From contig JAAYYH010000214.1 of NCBI GenBank assembly GCA_012515495.1, forward strand, positions 1 through 5,227: DNA of 5,227 nt. Direction: 5' to 3'. Source of the DNA: Coriobacteriaceae bacterium (lineage in GTDB: Bacteria > Actinomycetota > Coriobacteriia > Coriobacteriales > UBA8131). Below, in pieces: positions 1-5,227 of the stretch. The position numbers and the translations under genes are program-made. The notes beneath the pieces are model-generated. The model saw nothing but the letters and a program-made list of their open reading frames with translations. It did not search any database and was not told where the DNA came from. The stretch's first letter is position 1. Every line of letters begins with the position of its first letter.

Positions 1-402
1 GAAGGGCCGGTATCGGCTACATTTGGGAACGGAATAGTCGCGATCTGTACTGGTAAGCTGGATGATCGAGGCATTCTGCGCGCTAGTGAGATGGTAACCA
101 AATGTCCCTCCAAATACGAAAGTGCCGAAGGATCGGTGACAGCTGAATATTTGCTGGAGAACAGCGATCGCCTGATCGGGCAGGAGCTTAAGCTCGCTGG
201 ATACATCAAGACTGGCACCCTGGTGGCAGCCGGACAGGGCGAGCGTTTCATCATCTATTCTCAGGGTGGCGAAGTCCCTGTGGCCTATGATGGAGCGCTG
301 CCAGATGAGGTCAAGGATGAATCCTCGATAATCGTCACTGGAGTCTGGACAGATTCAGGTAGGTTCGAGGCAACAGATATCGCTCTGAAAGAGGTTCAAT
401 GA
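1..402 (+). CDS. ccmE: CcmE-type heme chaperone, Cys (CxxxY) variant with extra C-terminal OB-like domain; 5' partial
   Basis: Periplasmic or extracytoplasmic heme chaperone that carries heme covalently from CcmC to CcmF. The frame is open from the first base, so 133 C-terminal residues are present and the true start, with the expected N-terminal membrane anchor, lies upstream. The in-frame ATG at 91 falls inside the conserved domain and is not the start. Fragment residues 1-34 match the last strands of a CcmE OB fold, and residues 35-39 are CPSKY, the CxxxY form of the heme-attachment motif (Cys35, Tyr39). Ordinary CcmE ends soon after this motif. Here about 90 residues follow, and residues 87-130 repeat the same pattern (YDGALPDEV, then IIVTG, DSGRFEATD) but end in KEVQ with no Cys or His ligand. 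I infer a second, non-heme-binding OB domain. The stop overlaps the ccmF start. Family call is confident; the domain duplication is inferred from pattern similarity. Confidence 0.87.
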   Translation, partial: EGPVSATFGNGIVAICTGKLDDRGILRASEMVTKCPSKYESAEGSVTAEYLLENSDRLIGQELKLAGYIKTGTLVAAGQGERFIIYSQGGEVPVAYDGALPDEVKDESSIIVTGVWTDSGRFEATDIALKEVQ

Positions 403-404
403 TG
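390..404 (+). promoter_or_regulatory. ccmF ribosome binding site and twin ATG start inside the ccmE end
   Basis: AGAGG at 390-394 lies inside the last ccmE codons. Two consecutive ATG codons follow, at 399 and 402. The spacer is 4 bases to the first and 7 to the second, so the second ATG (a TGATG overlap with the ccmE stop at 400-402) has the more usual spacing. Either choice overlaps the ccmE stop and suggests translational coupling. The proteins would differ by one Met. Confidence 0.5.
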
Positions 405-2567
405 CCACTTGCCGGTATGATCATCCAGACTGTCGCCCTTGTTGCCGCCGTGCTCTCGGCAGCCTGCCTTTGGATAGGGCATGTTCTTGGCAAGCGTTTG
501 GCCGGGGTGGCCGTTGAGGCTTCCGGGGCAACAACAAAAGCCGAAAGATTCACGAACGTTGGCTACTTGCTTAGTATGGGCAGCGCTTTATTGCTTACTG
601 CCTGCGTTGCCATCATGTTGACAGCGTTCTTCACGGACAACTATTCAATAGAATATGTTGCCAGATACCGCTCGGATTCCGGCTGGTTCTTCAAACTGGC
701 TGGCTTATGGGGTGGTCGCCAAGGTTCGCTGTTGTTCTGGGCTTGGCTGGTCTCGTTGTTCACAACATGGCTTGCTTATAAGCGCATGGAGATCACCGAT
801 GATATCTCCAACATGGCGATAATGGTCAGCCAACTGGTCTTGGCTTTCTTTGTGGGCATTCTGGTCTTCTCCTCAACCAATAATCCCTTCCTGCCAATTG
901 ATTCCAGCTTTCTCGATGAAGCTGGCAACTTGGTTGGGCCAGCTTCAGCTTGGGGGATGAACGCGCTGTTGGAGCACTGGGCGATGGCGATCCATCCACC
1001 AACCCTGTTCATCGGTTACGCGGGATTGACCATCCCCTTTGCCTTTGCCATCGCCGCACTGATCACCAATGATTCATCAAAGAGCTGGGTAGAGCATTCA
1101 ACCCGTGTCACAGTATTCTCATGGTTATTCCTGGGCATCGGTATTGGCTTGGGTGCCATTTGGGCTTATGTGGTATTGGGCTGGGGTGGATACTGGGGTT
1201 GGGATCCGGTGGAGAACGCTAGCTTCCTTCCCTGGCTCGTTGGCGTGGCCCTGTTGCATACATTTACGGTCTATCGTCGACGTGGGGCTTTCAAACGCTG
1301 GGCAGTGATGTGTGCCTGCATCAGCTTCAGTTTCGTGATCTTAGGTACTTTCATCACCCGTTCGGGTATTGTGGAGAGCGTCCATGCCTTCGAGGGTGAC
1401 CCGGTTTCATTGACGCTGTTTTTAGTGATGATCATCGTTTCTCTGTTGGTGGGCGTTGTCGGATTGATAATCCGCTGGAAGAGCTTCGAGTCTGATGATG
1501 AGATCTCGTCTCTGGCATCGAAGGACGCAGCCTACTATTTCAATAATGCCATTATGGTGATAGCGGCGATCCTGCTTGCTTACCTTACGATTTCAAGCGC
1601 ATTACCGGAGTGGCTCTGGTTTGGTGGTCAGAAGCTGTCTGCCGGTGCCTATAATGCCATAGCCAGGCCTCTTGGTATCCTCTATTGCCTGCTCCTCGCT
1701 GTTTGCCCGCTTCTGAGCTGGGGAAAGACACAGGGTAGGGATTTCTGGCGCAAGATCAGGGTTCCCGCTATCTTTGCGTTGCTGATGTTCGCTGGCTTGC
1801 TCTGGGTGTTCTTTAACGACCTGTTTCCCATCTATCAGGCAACACTCACAAATGGTGGGATGAAAGCTGATGATCTGATCGCTGCTGGTCCTTCTGGGTA
1901 TTACAACGGATTGGCGATTGTGGGATTGTTCGTCGCTTCACTGATATTCTGCAATACATTGTTCCTGTTCATCCGTGGCGCGTCGGAGCGCTCGCGCAAC
2001 AGGGGAGAAGGCTTTTTCAAAGCGTTGTTCAACATCTTCAGGAAAGCTCCTATCCAAGTTGGAGGCTATCTGTCGCATCTGGGGATTGCGGTCATCCTCG
2101 TGGGTTTAATCGGTTCGAGTATGTATGTGAGTGAAACGGCGGTGAGCATCGATGACACGCCGGGGCAGCGTTTCGCGGCTGAACGATACACCTTGGAGTA
2201 TATTGGATTAGAATCCCAAGAGTTGGCCAATGGCAATGACAAGATAGACCTGCTCTTCAACGTCTATAGCCGAGATGACCGTTATCTCGGTACGGTGGCT
2301 CCCGGGATGGAGATCGTGGAAAGGACACAGCAACAGAAGATGCTCGCTGGGGTCTTAAGCTTTCCGCTACGAGATGTGTTCATGGTCTTCAATGGCGTGG
2401 ATACCGAGGGCAAGCTTTCAGTTGACGTGAAGGTCAATCCGCTGATCAGTTGGGTCTGGGTCGGATTTGGTTTGCTCTGCGTAGGTCCATTGATCGCCAG
2501 CATCGCCAAGCGTCGCTATTCGAGTACCTTACGTACAGTGGCGGCGACGAAGAACAGTGAGCCCTAG
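399..2567 (+). CDS. ccmF: CcmF, cytochrome c heme lyase subunit
   Basis: Integral membrane heme lyase of System I that takes heme from holo-CcmE and attaches it to apocytochrome c outside the membrane. The 722 residues, somewhat longer than E. coli CcmF (about 650), carry the full signature. GRQGSLLFW (106-114) is the early conserved motif. His199 in AIHPPTLFIGYAG is the first periplasmic heme-ligand candidate. The WWD domain is WGGYWGWDPVENASF (262-276). His287 in LLHTF is a transmembrane His. ITRSGIVESVHAF holds His329, the second periplasmic His, and His560 in GGYLSHLGIAV is the second transmembrane His. About 14-15 hydrophobic segments are visible. A soluble loop of roughly 110 residues (574-683) precedes the last helix, as in the CcmF C-terminal region. 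It starts by overlapping ccmE and ends 3 bases before ccmA. NrfE-type paralogues are similar, but the ccm context favours CcmF. With no ccmH or ccmI in view, it may act without the usual CcmH/I partners. Confidence 0.96.
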   Translation: MMPLAGMIIQTVALVAAVLSAACLWIGHVLGKRLAGVAVEASGATTKAERFTNVGYLLSMGSALLLTACVAIMLTAFFTDNYSIEYVARYRSDSGWFFKLAGLWGGRQGSLLFWAWLVSLFTTWLAYKRMEITDDISNMAIMVSQLVLAFFVGILVFSSTNNPFLPIDSSFLDEAGNLVGPASAWGMNALLEHWAMAIHPPTLFIGYAGLTIPFAFAIAALITNDSSKSWVEHSTRVTVFSWLFLGIGIGLGAIWAYVVLGWGGYWGWDPVENASFLPWLVGVALLHTFTVYRRRGAFKRWAVMCACISFSFVILGTFITRSGIVESVHAFEGDPVSLTLFLVMIIVSLLVGVVGLIIRWKSFESDDEISSLASKDAAYYFNNAIMVIAAILLAYLTISSALPEWLWFGGQKLSAGAYNAIARPLGILYCLLLAVCPLLSWGKTQGRDFWRKIRVPAIFALLMFAGLLWVFFNDLFPIYQATLTNGGMKADDLIAAGPSGYYNGLAIVGLFVASLIFCNTLFLFIRGASERSRNRGEGFFKALFNIFRKAPIQVGGYLSHLGIAVILVGLIGSSMYVSETAVSIDDTPGQRFAAERYTLEYIGLESQELANGNDKIDLLFNVYSRDDRYLGTVAPGMEIVERTQQQKMLAGVLSFPLRDVFMVFNGVDTEGKLSVDVKVNPLISWVWVGFGLLCVGPLIASIAKRRYSSTLRTVAATKNSEP

Positions 2568-2570
2568 TCA

Positions 2571-3284
2571 GTGGGAACCGCTATCAACATCTCAGATGTC
2601 ACCAGGAGCTTTGGTCTACGCAAGGCCCTGGACAGGCTATCCTTCTCGCTGCCTCAGGGGGCGTTTCTTAGCGTCTTTGGTCACAATGGTGCCGGGAAGT
2701 CCACGTTATTGCGGATTCTCACCACACTGGATCATCCCAGTTCAGGTGCGGTGGAGATCCTTGGTCTTAATGCTCGTAAGGATGCCGATAAGATCAGGGA
2801 GCGTATCGGCTACATTTCGCACAACCCGATGCTCTATGGCGACATGACAGCAGAGGAGAACCTGCTGTTCTTCGCTCGATTGTATGGCGTCAACAATCCG
2901 CAGTTGCGTGTCAGGGATCTACTTGATGATGTCGAGCTGGCACACAGGCGGCTAGATACGGTGCGTACGTTCTCGCGCGGTATGACTCAACGACTGGCTA
3001 TTGCTCGAGCCCTCCTGCATGATCCGGAACTGGTTTTCCTCGATGAACCATATGCTGGTTTGGACCCTCACGCAGTCGAGATATTGGATGGGCTTTTAGC
3101 TTCGATTCGGAGTAGGCGCACCTTTGTGATGGTGAGTCATAACCTCTCATCTGGATATGCGCACGCCAGTCACGTGTTGTTGCTCTCCCATGGCCGAGCA
3201 GTCTGTTTCGAGTCCACCCAGGATTTGGCCCTCGAGAGTCTTACTGATCTCTACCGCAGAGATGTAAGCGAGGGGGTATTCTGA
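2571..3284 (+). CDS. ccmA: CcmA, heme exporter ABC transporter ATP-binding protein
   Basis: Cytoplasmic ATPase that, with CcmB, drives release of holo-CcmE from CcmC. The 237 residues form one ABC domain. Walker A is GHNGAGKST (37-45), the signature is FSRGMTQR (134-141), Walker B is LVFLDEP (154-160), and these are followed by the D-loop GLD (163-165) and H-loop His190 in VSHN. The Q-loop region reads YISHNPMLYG (81-90) and has Asn85 where many ABC proteins have Gln. The start is GTG: the ccmF stop TAG at 2565-2567 lies in the same frame, and GTG 2571 is the first start codon after it, leaving a full first beta strand (INISDVTRSFG). No clear Shine-Dalgarno site precedes it, so expression probably depends on translation of ccmF 3 bases upstream. 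The family is a large ABC group; the assignment as CcmA rests mainly on its position between ccmF and ccmB. Confidence 0.94.
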   Translation: MGTAINISDVTRSFGLRKALDRLSFSLPQGAFLSVFGHNGAGKSTLLRILTTLDHPSSGAVEILGLNARKDADKIRERIGYISHNPMLYGDMTAEENLLFFARLYGVNNPQLRVRDLLDDVELAHRRLDTVRTFSRGMTQRLAIARALLHDPELVFLDEPYAGLDPHAVEILDGLLASIRSRRTFVMVSHNLSSGYAHASHVLLLSHGRAVCFESTQDLALESLTDLYRRDVSEGVF

Positions 3285-4000
3285 TGGTCAGAACAGAGAT
3301 GCGCAATCCCTCAACTTTGTGCCAGTTCAGGATCCTGTTGACAAAGGATCTGCGCATTGAGTTTCGTACCAAGGAAATGGTAACCTCGATGGGACTGTAT
3401 GCCCTGCTCGTCCTCACTGTGTACGGGGCCTCGCTGGCGCAGACAGCCTGGGGATTCAATATCTTGCAGATGTCTGGCGGATTGCTCTGGGTGGTGATCA
3501 TCTTCACCTCATTGTTGGGCTTGAATCGCTCCTTCTCGCAGGAGAAGGAGTTCGCTGCTCTTGACGGTATCTTGCTGGTACCAATGGATCGCAGTGTGAT
3601 CTTCCTAGCCAAGATGACAGCTAACCTGATCTTCCTGTTGGTGATACAGATAATCACTGTTCCGCTGTTCATCTTCTTCTTCCTAGCCACTACTACCCCA
3701 GCCGAAACCGCGCTATTGATCGTGATACCGCTGCTGGTGGGCTCTATCGGTATTGCCGGCATTGGTACATTGCTATCCACGATCACCATGCATACGCGCG
3801 GTAAGGATGTCTTGTTGGCCGTGCTGTTCATCCCCTTGATCTTCCCGTTGCTCTATGCCTGCGTGAGCGCCACATCGATGATGTTGGTTGGCACAGATGA
3901 TCTTGGGGCGATTTGGCGATCCTTGGCATTGGCAGGCGGCTACGATGTGATCATGATCTTGCTTGGCTGGGTACTTTACGATTTCCTGTTGAGTGCGTGA
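3284..4000 (+). CDS. ccmB: CcmB, heme exporter ABC transporter permease
   Basis: Membrane subunit that pairs with CcmA in the CcmABCD complex that frees holo-CcmE. It has 238 residues (E. coli CcmB is about 220) with six hydrophobic segments near 34-53, 62-81, 107-135, 140-168, 174-200 and 213-236. Family-typical features are the amphipathic N-terminal LLTKDLRIEFRTKE (18-31), the cytoplasmic loop NRSFSQEKEFAALDGILLVP (81-100), and LLSTITMHTRGKDVLLAVL (163-181) with its charged TRGKD turn. The ATG start overlaps the ccmA stop in TGATG (3282-3286), and AGGGGG at 3271-3276 sits 7 bases upstream, which supports this start over the next ATG at 3299. Tight coupling to ccmA fits a stoichiometric ABC pair. 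Confidence 0.95.
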   Translation: MVRTEMRNPSTLCQFRILLTKDLRIEFRTKEMVTSMGLYALLVLTVYGASLAQTAWGFNILQMSGGLLWVVIIFTSLLGLNRSFSQEKEFAALDGILLVPMDRSVIFLAKMTANLIFLLVIQIITVPLFIFFFLATTTPAETALLIVIPLLVGSIGIAGIGTLLSTITMHTRGKDVLLAVLFIPLIFPLLYACVSATSMMLVGTDDLGAIWRSLALAGGYDVIMILLGWVLYDFLLSA

Positions 4001-4077
4001 GTTGGACAAGCGCTTGATTATTGCTGAGCAGATAAATGTCTTGAAAGTTGATTTGGTTAGAAGTATGGGTAGATCTT

Positions 4078-4082
4078 GGAGG
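4078..4082 (+). promoter_or_regulatory. ccmC ribosome binding site
   Basis: GGAGG, 5 bases before ATG 4088, is the strongest Shine-Dalgarno site in the window. An in-frame TGA at 4085-4087 directly precedes the ATG, so no earlier start is possible. The site lets ccmC be translated independently across the 87-base gap after ccmB. Confidence 0.8.
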
Positions 4083-4087
4083 TTTGA

Positions 4088-4891
4088 ATGAGGAGTAGTT
4101 CACTATCCGATCGCATAGTGCCACTGGCTCTGGTGGTTGGCGCGCTGTTGACGACAGCAGCTTTCCTGCTCGCTTTTCTGGTGGCACCACTGGTAGCAGG
4201 TGCTTCGGTAGGCTCAACCGAGATCATCGGTGGCATCGCGGTTTCTAACAAGCTGTTGCTGTCGCAGAAGATCTTCTTCTTCCACGTTCCAGTGGCTATT
4301 GTCAGCTTTGCCGCTTTGGCATTCACGGCGTTTTACAGCATCCGTTATCTGATGACCAAGGAGTCGCGATTTGACACCCGTTCTCGTACCGCAACCGAGA
4401 TAGCGCTGGTCTTCATCATCGCAACCATGGCATCGGGCGATCTTTGGACACGGTTTGACTGGGGCGTCTGGTGGGTATGGGAACCACGATTAACAACCTA
4501 TTTCATCTTGATGTTGCTGGTGATTGCTTATTTCATCCTGCGCACAGCCATTGATGCGCCTGAGCGCAAAGCCACGTTCGCCGCTGTATTCGGTATCATC
4601 ACCTTTGTGGATGCGCCGATCTGCTTCATGATCACCAGGTTAGTACCCAGCTCTATCCATCCGGTGGTCTTCAGTACCGAAAGCAGTATGTCGCCACTGG
4701 TTCTGGTGCCGTTCCTGTTGGCGTTGTTTGGCATGCTGTTGGTGGGATTCTCACTTTATAGGCTACGTCTGCGTCAGGTTACGCTGACCAACCGCATCGA
4801 GTTTTTAAAGCTGCAGCTCGAAGAGAAAAGACAGGCCGAAAGCCGAAAGAAACGCATGATGGAAGAGACGAAAGCCATAACGGTTGAATAA
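4088..4891 (+). CDS. ccmC: CcmC, heme-handling protein that loads CcmE
   Basis: Polytopic membrane protein that binds heme at its extracytoplasmic WWD surface and drives its covalent attachment to CcmE. It has 267 residues and six hydrophobic segments, near 10-36, 60-88, 103-118, 135-153, 161-180 and 203-225. Heme-ligand candidates are His66 in IFFFHVPVA and His191 in VPSSIHPVVF, flanking the WWD motif WGVWWVWEPRLTTYF (125-139). The motif has Glu-Pro where E. coli CcmC has Asp-Ala (WVWDARLT). The protein is about 20 residues longer than E. coli CcmC. The extra part is a charged cytoplasmic tail (about 231-267) rich in Lys, Arg and Glu, with Leu/Ile at 233, 237, 240 and 244, suggesting a short amphipathic helix or coiled coil. 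CcsA of System II shares the WWD domain, but the length, tripartite hallmarks and operon favour CcmC. Confidence 0.95.
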   Translation: MRSSSLSDRIVPLALVVGALLTTAAFLLAFLVAPLVAGASVGSTEIIGGIAVSNKLLLSQKIFFFHVPVAIVSFAALAFTAFYSIRYLMTKESRFDTRSRTATEIALVFIIATMASGDLWTRFDWGVWWVWEPRLTTYFILMLLVIAYFILRTAIDAPERKATFAAVFGIITFVDAPICFMITRLVPSSIHPVVFSTESSMSPLVLVPFLLALFGMLLVGFSLYRLRLRQVTLTNRIEFLKLQLEEKRQAESRKKRMMEETKAITVE

Positions 4892-4932
4892 GGCAATTCA
4901 CATCGAACAGAAGCTGATGGAAGGATAAGATC

Positions 4933-5142
4933 ATGAACCCTGTACTTGCCGAGATATACTCAACAGTTCTGCCCGCGGCACCATTCCTGATAGGTGCCTA
5001 TGTGCTGATCTGGTTGGCTATCCTGGTTTACGTTTTGGTTATCAACAGCAAGGTCAAGCGTGCTGAGCAGCAACTGATGTTGCTGGAAGAGGCGCTTAGC
5101 AGAAGTGGCACGCTTGCTTGGACAGCTAATCCTCTTTCCTAA
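4933..5142 (+). CDS. ccmD: CcmD-like small membrane protein
   Basis: A 69-residue protein, the same size class as CcmD, which stabilises CcmC-heme-CcmE and aids release of holo-CcmE by CcmAB. It has one transmembrane helix (about 18-37, FLIGAYVLIWLAILVYVLVI), then a positively charged stretch NSKVKR (38-43), implying N-terminus outside and C-terminus in the cytoplasm, as in known CcmD. Residues 41, 44, 48, 51 and 55 (V, A, L, L, L) keep a strict 3-4 hydrophobic spacing, predicting a short coiled coil. AAGGA at 4921-4925 lies 7 bases before the ATG. CcmD proteins share little sequence, so the call rests on size, topology and place right after ccmC (41-base gap). Confidence 0.78.
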   Translation: MNPVLAEIYSTVLPAAPFLIGAYVLIWLAILVYVLVINSKVKRAEQQLMLLEEALSRSGTLAWTANPLS

Positions 5143-5161
5143 GAGAGACCAGCTTTGTGGC

Positions 5162-5196
5162 ACGGCGAATGCCGTCATCTAATGGTAGCCTATCAT
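5162..5196 (+). other. Two adjacent weak hairpins after the ccmD-like gene
   Basis: ACGGC-GAAT-GCCGT (5162-5175) is a perfect 5-bp stem with a 4-base loop. ATGGTA-GCC-TATCAT (5182-5196) is a 6-bp stem with one G-T pair and a 3-base loop. Neither is followed by a T-run, so these are not a normal intrinsic terminator. They could be a processing or attenuation structure, or chance. The rest of 5143-5227 shows no supported gene: short frames from ATG 5182 and ATG 5195 run off the end but lack a ribosome binding site. Confidence 0.2.
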
Positions 5197-5227
5197 GCCG
5201 CCACCTTCAATTCTCTTGATCCTATAC

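Noticed and set aside
10..24. A 15-base exact match (GTATCGGCTACATTT) between the ccmE fragment and ccmA near 2806-2820
   Set aside because: It is read in different frames in the two genes (VSAT in ccmE, RIGYI in ccmA), with no extension on either side. It is best seen as coincidence.
2557..2847. A 96-codon open frame in another plus-strand frame over the start of ccmA
   Set aside because: It overlaps the Walker A region of ccmA, has a low-complexity translation and no family features.
3241..3831. A 196-codon open frame on the minus strand opposite the ccmA end and ccmB
   Set aside because: It lies wholly opposite well-supported genes, its product is rich in Ser, Thr, Arg and Ile with no recognisable domain, and it arises from codon bias in ccmB.
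4007..4016. Perfect 10-base palindrome CAAGCGCTTG in the ccmB-ccmC gap
   Set aside because: Several palindromes of this length are expected by chance in 5 kb, and the pairing does not extend into the flanks.
4041..4069. A promoter-like pair, TTGAAA and TATGGG with 17-base spacing, before ccmC
   Set aside because: The -10 matches only half of the consensus, and the predicted transcript start would fall at or just before the ccmC ribosome binding site. Read-through from ccmB is simpler.
5170..5227. A tRNA-like D-loop string (TCATCTAATGGTAG) near the window end
   Set aside because: No pairing D stem, anticodon stem-loop or acceptor stem could be built around it.

Overview
The window holds one plus-strand operon for System I (Ccm) cytochrome c maturation, in the order ccmE (5'-truncated), ccmF, ccmA, ccmB, ccmC, ccmD-like. 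Every gene has family hallmarks: the CcmE heme-attachment motif in its Cys form (CPSKY, i.e. CxxxY instead of HxxxY), the WWD heme-handling signature in CcmF and CcmC, a complete ABC ATPase in CcmA, a six-helix CcmB permease, and a one-helix CcmD-like protein. No RNA gene, mobile element, CRISPR array or long repeat was seen.

Layout: 1-402 is the end of ccmE. It covers the heme-attachment end of one OB-fold domain, followed by what looks like a second OB-fold domain without the heme ligand. ccmF (399-2567) overlaps it, ccmA (2571-3284) follows after 3 bases, and ccmB (3284-4000) overlaps ccmA by one base. After an 87-base gap comes ccmC (4088-4891), and after a 41-base gap the ccmD-like gene (4933-5142). 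The last 85 bases carry two weak hairpins and no convincing gene.

How the genes work together (family knowledge): CcmC, helped by CcmD, loads heme onto CcmE on the outer face of the membrane. The CcmA/CcmB ABC complex uses ATP to release holo-CcmE. CcmF takes heme from CcmE and ligates it to the CXXCH motifs of exported apocytochromes. No ccmG, ccmH or ccmI is present here. Together with the CxxxY form of CcmE this matches the variant System I known from archaea, some sulfate reducers and other bacteria. Genes beyond the window edges could still include them.

Organism: Shine-Dalgarno sites, ATG/GTG starts and a CcmD-like gene point to a bacterium of roughly balanced base composition. The general look of the proteins would fit an anaerobic, respiring lineage such as Coriobacteriia (Actinomycetota). 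Desulfobacterota or Chloroflexota remain possible, and this placement is a low-confidence inference. The operon is mostly ordinary. The points worth a second look are the apparent tandem OB-fold architecture of CcmE and the paired heptad-bearing cytoplasmic tails of CcmC and CcmD.
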